A DNA stretch of 52,714 bases from Curtobacterium sp. MCSS17_008 (GCF_003234185.1 NZ_QKSM01000017.1:1-52714); one strand, 5' to 3'; numbered from the stretch's first letter, positions 1 through 9,210 are shown. Numbers and translations: made by a program. Notes: a model not told the origin generated them from the letters alone.

Positions 1-135
1 GGCGGAGGTCACCGCGGTCGGCGCAGGTTCGCCCTCGACGGCAGAGGCGGCGTGCGGAAGGGTTGCGATGCCGAGTCCGCCGAGGGCGACGGCGAGCGAG
101 GCGGCGACGACAGAGATGGTGCGAGAGCGCGACAA
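1..135 (-). CDS. Secreted protein, N-terminal fragment (cut by window edge)
   Basis: Forty-five codons are visible, read leftwards from a TTG start at 135 and open to the window edge. The translation begins MSRSRTISVVAASLAVALGG and continues to an ASA-type cleavage site, a classical Sec signal peptide with a positively charged n-region, a hydrophobic core and small residues before the cut. A GAAGGA Shine-Dalgarno sequence sits about five bases upstream of the TTG, which is why this start is preferred. The mature domain lies outside the window, so its function cannot be named. It is divergent from the neighbouring DUF4041-like gene. Confidence 0.6.
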   Translation of the reverse strand, partial: MSRSRTISVVAASLAVALGGLGIATLPHAASAVEGEPAPTAVTSA

Positions 136-305
136 GAGGGTCCTTCGGGTAGGAGAACCTCATGAGCCTACTGCCGAAATGAAGGTCCCTCAGTACCTCG
201 TAGAGGGGGCACTGCAGCGCTTGACGCCACCACCCGCGGTCGATACACACCAGCTGTGGCCTGCTCGGGGTGCTGGGTGGGGCTTCTGCTCCGTAAGCTG
301 AAGCA

Positions 306-2051
306 ATGTCAGCAGCACCGCCGGGTTGGTACGACGACCGGGACCCGCGTTTCGTCCGTTACTGGGATGGGCAGGGGTGGACCGAGCATGTGCAGCCGAA
401 GCAGCCGGCGTCAACTACTCGTAGTCCCCAGTCCTCAGAAGGCAACGGTTCGGCTGCCCCGCAGACGCGTCGCGCGGCCCGGGCGGCTGAGCAGTCGGCG
501 CGAACGAAAGCTCCCACTGTGCAGGGTAAGCCAGTTGACAAGCTGTCGAAGCGGGAGGCGCGAGAGCGTCTGCGTGCCGCGCAGGCACGGATAGAGGCGG
601 GAGAAGCTGTCGTTGCCCGGTACCGGATGCGCGAGTTCGATGACGTCGACGAGTACCGCGCTGAGCAGGAGCGGCAGCTTGCTGGCCTCCGCGAGCAGTT
701 CGAAGTCGAGCAGGCGGCAGCGCGCGAGCTGCTGGCGAAGGAGCAGGCCGACCTACGCGAGCGGTTCGCCGCTGAGCAGTCGGCCGAGCGGGCGAAGGTG
801 GAGCAGGCCGTTCGAAGCGCAGAGGACCGCGTTCGTGCCGCCGAACAGCAAGCCAGAGAAGCACGGGCGACCCGTGACGAACTCACCGCGGGCATCGGTG
901 CTCGTCGGGCTGAGTTGGTGGACTTGACTGCAGCGGTTGAACTGCAGGCGGTCGGGCTCTTCGACTTCGAGAACCCCGCAGCATCGTCGACGGAGCTCGC
1001 CTCGAAGTTGGAGGCACTGCGCTACCGCATCAAGAACGCTGTTCGCGACAAGCGGGCGGTGACAACGGCACCGCGATTCACGTTCAACAATTCAGAAGCG
1101 CAGGGCCGGAAGTTCATGACGGACATGGCGAAGGTGCTGCTGCGGGCGTACAACGCGGAAGCGGAAAACGCCGTCAAAGCAACCCGCGCGGGGAACCTGC
1201 ACGTCGCGCAGACACGGCTCAGCAAGGCCGCGGAGCAGATCGCCAAGAGCGGCACCATGATCGATCTTCGCATCGAGCCGAGCTACCACCAGATGCGTCT
1301 CGAGGAGATCGCTCTCGCGAACGAGCACCTCCAGACGGTGCAGGCGGAGAAGGAGCGTGAGCGGGAACGCCGAGCCGAACTTCGTGAGCAGCAGCGCGCG
1401 TCCGCTGAGTTGCAGGCCGAGCACGATCGACTGGAAAAGGAGCGCCAGCACTACCTGTCGACACTCGCGGCGTTGCAGGCGAACGGCGACACCGAGGGTG
1501 CCGCTCGTGTTCAAGCGAGGCTGGAGGATGTCGACCGCGCCATCACTGACGTCGACTACCGAGCAGCCAACGTGCGAGCCGGCTACGTGTACGTGATCTC
1601 CAACGTCGGCGCCTTCGGTGAACGCATGGTCAAGATCGGCATGACGAGACGATTGAAGCCCATGGATCGCGTGATCGAGCTCGGTGATGCGTCCGTGCCG
1701 TTCCGCTTCGATGTTCACGCTTTGTTCTTCGCCGACGACGCCGTCGGAGTGGAAACGCTGCTGCACCAGACGTTCGCGAACCAACGGGTGAACAAGGTCA
1801 ACCTCCGGCGCGAATTCTTCTACGTCACGCCCGCGGAAGTACTCGACGCGCTCAAGAGCCACGCCGTCGAAGTCGTCGAGTACACCGTCGAACCCGCCGC
1901 GGAAGAGTTCCGAACGAGCGAACTCGTTGTGGACTCCGATGGTCCGGCTACGCCGAGCAGCATCGCACTCTCGCCCATCGGGTCAAGCTCGTCCGCAGGC
2001 GACCGACTCGGAACGAGACAGATGGCGCGGCCGCACATCCAGCTGACATAG
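306..2051 (+). CDS. DUF2510 / coiled-coil / DUF4041 protein with C-terminal GIY-YIG-like (T5orf172/MUG113) domain
   Basis: A 581-residue multidomain protein. Residues about 4-34 (PPGWYDD...YWDGQGWTEH) form a DUF2510 module, common at the N-terminus of actinobacterial proteins. Residues about 75-200 are a charged Glu/Arg/Gln-rich coiled coil. The middle resembles DUF4041, with a second coiled coil at about 340-400. From about 424 the sequence GYVYVISN followed by VKIGMTRR is the two-strand signature of the T5orf172/MUG113 branch of GIY-YIG nucleases. Proteins of this architecture occur in phages and mobile islands; a role in DNA cleavage or phage conflict is inference. The gene lies in the accessory left arm, next to an RHS gene and conjugation remnants. 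Domain names come from motif recognition, not from a search. Confidence 0.75.
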   Translation: MSAAPPGWYDDRDPRFVRYWDGQGWTEHVQPKQPASTTRSPQSSEGNGSAAPQTRRAARAAEQSARTKAPTVQGKPVDKLSKREARERLRAAQARIEAGEAVVARYRMREFDDVDEYRAEQERQLAGLREQFEVEQAAARELLAKEQADLRERFAAEQSAERAKVEQAVRSAEDRVRAAEQQAREARATRDELTAGIGARRAELVDLTAAVELQAVGLFDFENPAASSTELASKLEALRYRIKNAVRDKRAVTTAPRFTFNNSEAQGRKFMTDMAKVLLRAYNAEAENAVKATRAGNLHVAQTRLSKAAEQIAKSGTMIDLRIEPSYHQMRLEEIALANEHLQTVQAEKERERERRAELREQQRASAELQAEHDRLEKERQHYLSTLAALQANGDTEGAARVQARLEDVDRAITDVDYRAANVRAGYVYVISNVGAFGERMVKIGMTRRLKPMDRVIELGDASVPFRFDVHALFFADDAVGVETLLHQTFANQRVNKVNLRREFFYVTPAEVLDALKSHAVEVVEYTVEPAAEEFRTSELVVDSDGPATPSSIALSPIGSSSSAGDRLGTRQMARPHIQLT

Positions 2052-2267
2052 TTCACATCATTGGCTCGTACTGCTGGCCTGTGAGGCCCTCCGAGGTAGT
2101 CGTACGCGCTTGTCGCATCGGGCGTCAGGCCGCCATTTCGACCCCCTCATGTGGGGGTGCGCTGCTCGGTGTGGTGCCGCAGGTGGTTCCGTACTGTAAC
2201 TTTCGGTTGCACAGCGCGGTCACGGGGACTGCTGCACTGATGGCAGCCGTTCAAGGGGTTCTTCCGC

Positions 2268-5200
2268 GTGTTCGCGACGTCGTCGTTGTCTGCTGTTCGG
2301 TCTCGATGGGTGCTGTTCGCGCTCGTGGTGATCGGTTCGTTGTTGGGATCGCTGCTGGCGGTGGTCAGTCCGCCGGCGCCTGCGCGGGCGGAGGTGACGG
2401 GCACGGGTGGCCAGTACGTTCCGATGAACGGCAACGCCCGTGTGTACAGCGGGACGACGGCTGCGAAGAGCTGGAAGACGATCAAGATCGCCGGTGTCGA
2501 CGGTCTGCCGGCGTCGGACATCGGCGCGGTCACCCTGATGATCCAGGTGAACCGGAACGAGACGCAGGGACAGCTCGTCGGACGTCCTGACACGTCGACG
2601 CCGGACACGCTGCTGATGGTCTACGGCGCTGGTGTGTCGAAGAACGCGTCGACCTCGTCGCTGCTCGCGGTGGGTGAGAACGGCTCGATCCAGCTGAAGA
2701 CCGAGACCGCGCAGACCAACGTCATCGTCGACGTCACCGGCTACTACACGTCCGCGAAGAACGGCGTCGGCGCTGGCGGGTACGTGCCGATCTCCCCGGC
2801 CCGCCTGGTCGACACCCGAAGCGGTCTCGGCGTACGGACCGCTAAGCTCGGCGCGAGTGACGAGATCACGTTCCAGGTCACCGGTCGTGGCGGGATCCCG
2901 GCTGGTGCTGCGGCTGTGCAGGCGAGCATCGTCATCATCAACACCAGCGGCGGCAGCGGCTCGATCGGCGTGTTCCATGCCGACGGCAACGGCAGCTCCG
3001 GCCGGCTGTCGTACTCGCCCGAGAAGATCAACACGTCGGTGTCGTCGCAGGTGGCGCTCAGCCCCGACGGAAAGCTGTCGATCAACAACTCCAGCGGCGG
3101 CGCGGACCTCGACATCGTCGTCGACTTCCAGGGCTACTTCGCGCCCAGCAACCCGGGTGGTGGCTTCACCCCGCAGACCGGCCGCCTCGCTGACACCCGC
3201 ACCGGCTCCCCCGTGGCCTCCGGCAGCTCCATCGCCGTGCAGATCGCGGGTGCTCGTGCGGGCGTGCCGACGGTCGAGGCTGGCCTGTCCGCGGTCGCGA
3301 TCACGTTGACCGCGGTGAACGAGCGCACCAGCGACTCATACGCGAAGGTGTGGGCGGACGGCGCCGACGAGCCCGTCCCGAGCGCCATCAGCAGCGAAGC
3401 CGGTTCGATCCGATCCACGACGGTCATCGCACCGGTCGGCAAGAACGGCAACATCCGCATCAAGACGCAGGGAACCGCGCCGCTGCACTACGTGGTGGAC
3501 CTGCAGGGCACCTACGTGTCCCTGCCCGGTGGTCCCGCGTCGACGAACCTGACCGGTCAGCGGACGTCCGCGACCCGGCTGCCGTTCCCGATCACCGACC
3601 AGACGTCGGCGTCGGTAGATGTCGGCACCGGCAACCTGGTGGTGTCGACCGCGGCGCTGTCGCTGCCGGGCGCGACGTCGTCGACGCCGATCGGTGCCGC
3701 CTACAACTCCCGGTCGACGCGGGAGGCGAACACCAACACGATGGACGCGAACCGGTGGACCTACGGCCTCGCCGGTGCCGGCGACCTGTCCGCGAACGCG
3801 CTCGGCGTGGTCTACACGGACGCGAACGGTACGGCATGGCAGTTCAAGCGGGCCGGGAAGGGCACCTTCACCACGCCCGCCGGGCTGCAGCAGACCCTCA
3901 CCCGCACCCTGAACAGCAACGATGAGTACCAGCTGAAGGGCTGGACGACGAACGCGACCACCCACTTCAACCTCGCCGGACAGCCCACCTCGATCGACGA
4001 CCGCAACAAGGTCAAGAACACGATCGGCTTCAACTACGAGGGTGCAGGCAAGTTCCGCCTCAACAACATCCAGTCCACCGCCGGCGTCGTTGGAGCGAAG
4101 ACCCTGAAGTCGGCGTACGAGAACGGCGTGCAGACGTTCACCCAGACCAGCGGCAACTCGACGCGGTCGATCGCGTGGGCGAAGAACACCGACGGTGACA
4201 TCACCACTTACACGGACGCGACCGGCAAGCAGACCACGTTCGGGTACACCAACGGCGACCTCACCTCGATCACCGCACCTGAGGGTGGTGTGACGAGCTT
4301 CACCTACGACTCCTCCGACCGGGTCACGAAGGTGACCCAGTCGAACAGCACCGCCGGTTCCGCGGGTACGGCTGTGACCCGGTTCTCCTACGTCAGCGAC
4401 ACCGTCACCCAGGTCGCCGACCCGCGGTCGGACCAGTCGGCGACGGTCGCGAATGCCAAGCACACCGAGTACACGCTGAACAGCGACGACCTGGTCACCA
4501 AGACCGTCGACCCGATGGGCCGTGAGCGGTCGAAGACGTACAACTCCGCCAACAACGGTGTCGCGTCCTCGCAGGTCGGCGCCACCGGCGCCGAGGGCAC
4601 CGGGACGAGCTCGAACAAGTACGAGAAGAACAGCGGACAGTCGCTGACGTCGTCGCAGTCCGGTTCCGGTTCGACGTCGTCGGCGGAGTACGGGTCGACC
4701 TCGCCCGCGGCGACGTACCTGCCGTCGAAGGTCACCGGCAGCTCGTCCTCGAGCACGAGCATGGAGTACGACGACTACGGCAACCAGACCTCCTCCCAGT
4801 CCGGCCCCGCGGGCGCGAAGGCAACCCTGGACTACAACGACGACGGCACCGTCCGTCAGGCCACGGCGCCCGGGAACACGGCGAACCCGACGAAGTACGA
4901 GTACACGAACAAGCAGCTGACGAAGGTCACCGCCCCGACGGGCAGCTCGATCGGTGCGAAGGAGTACACGTACGACGACTTCGGTCGGGTGAAGACCGAG
5001 ACCGATGGCCGCGGCAACACGACCACCTTCGGGTACGACAACGACGACCGGCCAACCAACACGTCGTTCAGCGACGGCACCCAGACGGTGACGAACACCT
5101 ACGACGGCAACGGCAACCAGACCAGCCAGGTCTCCGCCGGCGGCACGATCAGCAACAGCTATGACCAGCGCAACCGCCTGATCGCGACGTCCAACACCGC

Positions 5201-6770
5201 CGGTGGCGGGCAGGTCAGCTACGGCTACGACCTCGCCGGCAACAGCGTCAAGGTCACCGACAAGCAGGGTACCGTCACGCACGATTACGACTCCTCCGGT
5301 GCCCTGACCGCGACCACGTACCCGTCGGGTGCCGGCACGGCGAAGCAGCTGTACAAGACCGACTCGAACAGCGGCCGCCGCACCGATACGTGGATGAACG
5401 CCAGCCCGAACGCGGACAGCGCGAAGGACCCCGAGACGTGGGAGGCGCACCAGCACGTCGAGTACGACAAGTCCGGCAAGATCACCCGCATCCAGGCATG
5501 GGGCGACGAGGACCGGTCCAAGCCGATCGTCGACGTCACCTACTGCTACGTCGCCGACACGACCCCCGGCAGCAGCTGCGACGCGAACTCCGCCAACGAC
5601 CGCGACAAGATCCAGTGGACGAAGGACAACACCACCGACGAGGCAGCATCCGACCAGGTCACGACCTACGGGTACACGGGCGACGACGACGCGGAAACCG
5701 ACCGACTGACCTCGGTCACGCAGACCGGTGGCGCTGACCCGACGAACTGGACGTTCACCTACGACGACAACGGCAACCGCACCGGCGCCACCGCCCGCGA
5801 CGTCGGAACGAACACGGTGAAGAGCGACACGCAACTGTCCTACAACTCCGTCGGACAGATCACCACGACCGGGTACGAGTACGACGGCACCGGCAACCTC
5901 ACCAAGGCACCGGGCCAGACCTTCACCTACAACGGCGCGCAGCAGATGACCGCGTCCACGAAGGACGGCAAGACCACCCAGTACACGTACGCCGGCGCGG
6001 ACATGAACAAGCTGCTCTCCCAGGCCACCGACGGCGGCCAGGCGTACCAGTACACGTATGGAACCTCGGACCGCAACGGCGTTCCCGTCGTGACCGCCCG
6101 CACGGTCGCCGGCAGCGGGACTGCTTCCGTCCTGACCGATCCGACAAATGACCGGCCGCTGAACCTGCGCACTTCCGACGGGGCAACGAGCATGTGGGTT
6201 GTCGACGGAATTGGGAACCCGGTCGCGAGCATCACTGACAAGGGCACGAAGGCGTACACGGTCCGCTACGACCCATACGGCAAGGAAACCGTCTCCTACG
6301 GTGACACCAGCATCCAGTGGAAGCAGAACCCCTACGGCTTCAAGGCTGGTCTGCGCTCGAGCAGCGCCGACAACGGCCTCACCAAGTTCGGGTACCGCTG
6401 GCAGTCCAGCGTCACTGGCGGCTGGATCGAACGCGACACCCTAGACGCGCCCCTCAGCCCCAGGAACGCCAACCGGTATGCTTTTGCGGGCAGCGATCCT
6501 GTGAATGCATCTGATCCAACTGGCGCAGTGGCGACAATAGACGGAGCTATCAATGCGTGCGGATGGGGCGCAATCGGAGCGACTGCCGTTGGATTGATTT
6601 TGGCGCCGGAGGCAACGGTATTTGCCGCACTTGGCACTGCTCTGCTTGGTTGCGCGTCCGGAGTCTCAATCTACCTCGCAACCGAAGCTGGCAATGATTT
6701 TGCGGCTAATACAATCAATGATTTGGGTATTGCGGGCGACTATCTCACGTTGCTTCGCCGCTTCTTCTAA
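2268..6770 (+). CDS. Secreted RHS/YD-repeat protein with polymorphic C-terminal tip
   Basis: A 1500-residue protein read from a GTG start. Residues 1-41 are a signal peptide ending APARA. Three repeats of about 120 residues follow (about 49-171, 172-299, 300-420) with the actinobacterial surface pattern P-x-RLxDTR ... VDxxGYY. RHS/YD repeats fill about 440-1330. The RHS-associated core (RYDPYGK, GYRWQSS, NRYAFAGSDPVNASDPTG) ends at about 1420. The last 80 residues are unrelated to the repeats, glycine/alanine-rich and hydrophobic. Their DNA is visibly less GC-rich than the preceding repeats. In known polymorphic toxins the RHS shell carries such exchangeable C-terminal effectors; here the toxin activity is inference, and a membrane-active tip is the simplest reading. 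The stop codon overlaps the next ATG (TAATG). Confidence 0.85.
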   Translation: MFATSSLSAVRSRWVLFALVVIGSLLGSLLAVVSPPAPARAEVTGTGGQYVPMNGNARVYSGTTAAKSWKTIKIAGVDGLPASDIGAVTLMIQVNRNETQGQLVGRPDTSTPDTLLMVYGAGVSKNASTSSLLAVGENGSIQLKTETAQTNVIVDVTGYYTSAKNGVGAGGYVPISPARLVDTRSGLGVRTAKLGASDEITFQVTGRGGIPAGAAAVQASIVIINTSGGSGSIGVFHADGNGSSGRLSYSPEKINTSVSSQVALSPDGKLSINNSSGGADLDIVVDFQGYFAPSNPGGGFTPQTGRLADTRTGSPVASGSSIAVQIAGARAGVPTVEAGLSAVAITLTAVNERTSDSYAKVWADGADEPVPSAISSEAGSIRSTTVIAPVGKNGNIRIKTQGTAPLHYVVDLQGTYVSLPGGPASTNLTGQRTSATRLPFPITDQTSASVDVGTGNLVVSTAALSLPGATSSTPIGAAYNSRSTREANTNTMDANRWTYGLAGAGDLSANALGVVYTDANGTAWQFKRAGKGTFTTPAGLQQTLTRTLNSNDEYQLKGWTTNATTHFNLAGQPTSIDDRNKVKNTIGFNYEGAGKFRLNNIQSTAGVVGAKTLKSAYENGVQTFTQTSGNSTRSIAWAKNTDGDITTYTDATGKQTTFGYTNGDLTSITAPEGGVTSFTYDSSDRVTKVTQSNSTAGSAGTAVTRFSYVSDTVTQVADPRSDQSATVANAKHTEYTLNSDDLVTKTVDPMGRERSKTYNSANNGVASSQVGATGAEGTGTSSNKYEKNSGQSLTSSQSGSGSTSSAEYGSTSPAATYLPSKVTGSSSSSTSMEYDDYGNQTSSQSGPAGAKATLDYNDDGTVRQATAPGNTANPTKYEYTNKQLTKVTAPTGSSIGAKEYTYDDFGRVKTETDGRGNTTTFGYDNDDRPTNTSFSDGTQTVTNTYDGNGNQTSQVSAGGTISNSYDQRNRLIATSNTAGGGQVSYGYDLAGNSVKVTDKQGTVTHDYDSSGALTATTYPSGAGTAKQLYKTDSNSGRRTDTWMNASPNADSAKDPETWEAHQHVEYDKSGKITRIQAWGDEDRSKPIVDVTYCYVADTTPGSSCDANSANDRDKIQWTKDNTTDEAASDQVTTYGYTGDDDAETDRLTSVTQTGGADPTNWTFTYDDNGNRTGATARDVGTNTVKSDTQLSYNSVGQITTTGYEYDGTGNLTKAPGQTFTYNGAQQMTASTKDGKTTQYTYAGADMNKLLSQATDGGQAYQYTYGTSDRNGVPVVTARTVAGSGTASVLTDPTNDRPLNLRTSDGATSMWVVDGIGNPVASITDKGTKAYTVRYDPYGKETVSYGDTSIQWKQNPYGFKAGLRSSSADNGLTKFGYRWQSSVTGGWIERDTLDAPLSPRNANRYAFAGSDPVNASDPTGAVATIDGAINACGWGAIGATAVGLILAPEATVFAALGTALLGCASGVSIYLATEAGNDFAANTINDLGIAGDYLTLLRRFF

Positions 6771-6985
6771 TGATGCAGTTCTTTTGGCAATTCGTATTCG
6801 TCGCGCTGGTCTTTGGGGCCGCAGTGACGTCGGGAATCGCGGTGATCAGCTCGGTATTGCGGTATCGGGGTCAGCCGCGAGGAGTGAAACGACGCGATAC
6901 TCCACGGGAGATCATGCTGATATGCTCGGGCTTTGTCTGCATGGCCATGGCCTTCTTTGTTGCGGCCACTAAGGTCTTTCCTTAA
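6770..6985 (+). CDS. Small two-helix membrane protein, candidate RHS immunity protein
   Basis: A 71-residue protein whose ATG overlaps the RHS stop codon by one base, implying translational coupling. It has two hydrophobic helices, about residues 3-27 (FFWQFVFVALVFGAAVTSG and onward) and 48-66 (IMLICSGFVCMAMAFFVAA), joined by a basic loop RYRGQPRGVKRRD. It shares the low-GC character of the RHS tip. Position immediately behind an RHS C-terminal tip, small size and membrane topology fit an immunity protein against a membrane-active effector. No family was recognised, so function is inferred from context only. An alternative is an accessory export or anchoring factor. Confidence 0.6.
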   Translation: MMQFFWQFVFVALVFGAAVTSGIAVISSVLRYRGQPRGVKRRDTPREIMLICSGFVCMAMAFFVAATKVFP

Positions 6986-7367
6986 ATCTTCTTTGCACAC
7001 GTGCCCATCGGACTGACATTGGCTTCTCGAAGGGCATGATGTAGAGCTGAGTAGCCCCAAATACGGGGTACGGCAGTCACCACTTATCGGGCGAGGTCGG
7101 TGGAACCAAGGAGCGCTGACTGCAGTGCAGAAACGAACGGATGAGCTGCTTTGATGCAGCTCTTCCGTTCGTGCATGCTCGCCGTGGCGGCCGTGGCGGC
7201 CGTCGCGCAGAGTTCAACTAGCTCTCGAGGATGCGGACGTCTACGAACAGCCCGGGAGGCGGCGCCGTATACGGCAGCGGTTCCCCCGGGTCCGTGGTGC
7301 CTGACGACTTCCCGAACGGGCCCGCGGGGCTCATCAGGACGCCCATGTGGTGACCGGCGTGGTCACG
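6986..7367. other. Gene-free stretch between RHS module and DUF4913 gene
   Basis: No convincing gene is seen. The left part keeps the lower GC content of the RHS tip module; the right part returns to high GC. It contains a near-perfect inverted repeat at 7133-7172 and a short direct duplication of GTGGCGGCC near 7183-7200. It separates a plus-strand module from minus-strand conjugation remnants and may contain an integration or recombination boundary, but no direct target repeats were identified. Confidence 0.5.
7133..7172. repeat. Near-perfect 17-bp inverted repeat with 6-nt loop
   Basis: The arms 7133-7149 and 7156-7172 match at 16 of 17 positions (mismatch 7142/7163) around a TTTGAT loop. 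There is no strong T-tract, so a factor-independent terminator is uncertain. It could be a bidirectional terminator between convergent genes or an end remnant of a mobile element. Confidence 0.6.
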
Positions 7368-7634
7368 TCACCACACGCTCATCCCGGTCGCTCCGGCCTG
7401 GCGATAGTGCTCCCAGGTGCGCCAGAGCGCGTCGATGCGGGCGACGGCTTCCGGGTGCATCCACCAGCGGCCGTCCCACCGGTAGTCGCCCTTTGGGCTG
7501 ACCTCGCGCCGGTACGTGACGACCAGGAACTCGCGCACGAACTCGTCGGCCGAGCCGTAGAACGGCTCCGGCTCCGGCAGCGCGGCGTCCTCCTCGTCGA
7601 GGTCCTCTATGTGTCCGTCCCACTCCGCGACCAT
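7368..7634 (-). CDS. DUF4913 domain-containing protein
   Basis: An 88-residue protein starting MVAEWDGHIEDL. The central and C-terminal part (DEFVREFLVVTYRREV, then YRWDGRWWMHPEAVARIDAL, WRTWEH) matches the DUF4913 pattern of a conserved W-W-x-H-x-E-A-x-x-R-x-x-A-L-W-x-x-W-E block. DUF4913 genes are typical of actinobacterial integrative conjugative elements and sit beside TraG/TraM-type coupling proteins, as here. The start at 7634 follows the coupling-protein stop by two bases and has GGAGG upstream; a longer reading to 7688 would overlap that gene. The molecular role of the family is unknown. Confidence 0.75.
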   Translation of the reverse strand: MVAEWDGHIEDLDEEDAALPEPEPFYGSADEFVREFLVVTYRREVSPKGDYRWDGRWWMHPEAVARIDALWRTWEHYRQAGATGMSVW

Positions 7635-7636
7635 GC

Positions 7637-9210
7637 TCACCGTCCGTCCTCCGAATCGAGCGGTTGCACCGTCACCGCGTTCAGCCACGGGTTGCCCTCA
7701 GCGGGCACTGTCGCGGTCGCGGTGGCATTTGATGCGGTCCGCTCGACCCGCTCGCTGGCGTGGTACGCCGCGATCGACGCCTTCACCTTGTCCACGTCCT
7801 TGTCCTCGTACCAGGGTGCCGTGCGGATCATCGAGGACCGCAGTCCGGACGCGAGGAGTATCGCGCGGCCACGGGGCAGCTCGGCGAGCTCCGAGGTGTC
7901 GAGGATCCGCCGGCGGTTGTTCTGCACGTTGGTTGACCGGACGCCCTTGTTCATCGAGTACGACACCGTCTCGTGGTCGTAGTCACCGATCAGCTCCGAC
8001 AGTTCCCGCAGCCACTCCGTTTCCTTCACGCCGCCGAGGTATACGACTTCGTTGGCGGCGGAGAAGAGGTTGCGCATCCCGGCCGGGCTGAACACGTTGA
8101 CGCCCTGTGACCAGGACTGGAAGATCGACATGATCGGGATCCCACGAGACCCGTAGTGCGAGTACAGGTCCGGGAGGTCCTTCCACCGGCACACGTTCGC
8201 GGCCTCGTCGAGGATGCACAGAAGCGGCGTCCCCAGTCGGCCGCCGGGCTGCGTTTTGGCGAGCCGTTCGCCGGCCTCGACGACGGCGACGGTCAGCGCG
8301 GTCACCAGTGGGGCGGCGGTACCCTCACCCTCCTTGGAGGGCGAGTAAAGCGTGTCCGTGCCGCGTACGAACTCGTCGGGGCTGAACTGCGGCCGCCGAT
8401 CGCCAGCCATGTTGCCGCCGAGCGGGGTCACCCACCGGCCGATGCGGCTGTTCTTCAAGCACGCCGCCATCTTCCGGGCGGTGCCGTAGACGCCATCGCG
8501 CTGCTTCGGGGACGTGCGGGACTGGCTCTCGACGTCGTCCGCGATCAGGTCGTACCCGCCGCGGCGGAGCACGGACACCATCTCGCGGTTGTCGGGGTCG
8601 GTCAGCCACGTGAACACCTCGGTGATCGGCCGGTTGTCCAGGGCCGCTGCGAGGAGCATGCCGGCGAGGAGGTCCTTACCGGGTCGAAGAACGCATCGCC
8701 CTTGTCGCCAGGCTCCCGCGAGCCGGCGGCGAAGTGCCCTGCCAGCTTCGCGGCCGTGGTGTCGTCCGTGACGTACGACAGCGGGTTCCACCACCACGTC
8801 GGCGGCTCGTCGACGACTTCCTGCGGGTCGAACACCCACGTCGTGCCGACATCGTCTCGGAGCCCCTGGTCGTCTCGACCGTGTCCGGCTTGTTCGACGT
8901 CGTCAGCAGCGTGCCCGGGGCGGCGAGGATCGCCGGGACGACCAGCGCGGTCGTCTTCCCCACGCGGTGCCGGCGGCGATCAGGATCACCGCGACGATGA
9001 TCGAGAGGACCGTCGAAAGTTCCGTCCACTCGACGGTGCCCTTCTTGATGCCGGTGGCGATTGTGAACGGGTCCCACGGCAGGTCCGGATTCAGGTTCCC
9101 GAGCTGGGCCCCGCCACGAGGCCGATCAACGCCGACAAGGTCGCGCCCACCAGGCTCCCGAACGTCGGCTCATCGTCCGCGGTCGATGTTGCCGCGTCGG
9201 CCTCCGCGCC
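7637..9210 (-). pseudogene. TraG/TraD-like conjugative coupling ATPase, frameshifted and internally deleted
   Basis: The C-terminal ATPase/TraM-recognition part is open for about 350 residues, including LLCILDEAANVCRWKDLPDL (Walker B region) and RGIPIMSIFQSWSQG. The N-terminal part lies in other frames. GVGKTTALVVPAILAAPG (Walker A) and TTSNKPDTVETTR read at about 8860-8965. TTWVFDPQEVVDEPP through GDAFFDP reads in a second frame, joined by an indel at about 8862-8868. The frame changes again near 8680 into GKDLLAGMLLAAAL. Upstream, a membrane-anchor segment (ELSTVLSIIVAVILIAAG) runs almost directly into Walker A, so the usual linker is missing. A further shift is likely at a G run, 9109-9112. 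The 5' limit is uncertain. It is the decayed conjugation ATPase of a lost element, partner of the adjacent DUF4913 gene. Confidence 0.8.

Noticed and set aside
2147..2608. Minus-strand frames overlapping the RHS start
   Set aside because: They are antisense to a well-supported secreted protein start and have low-complexity Arg/Thr composition.
3336..5834. Long 832-codon antisense frame inside the RHS gene
   Set aside because: Composition is dominated by Val, Gly and Arg, as expected for the antisense of GC-rich YD repeats; no domain is seen.
2268..6770. RHS protein as part of a type VI secretion system
   Set aside because: It has a Sec signal peptide, the organism appears Gram-positive, and no VgrG, PAAR or T6SS genes are present.
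7230..7352. A 40-codon plus-strand frame (MRTSTNSPGGG... ending in TPMW)
   Set aside because: Its only GAGG site abuts the ATG, it has no recognisable motif, and it lies in GC-rich DNA where short frames are frequent.
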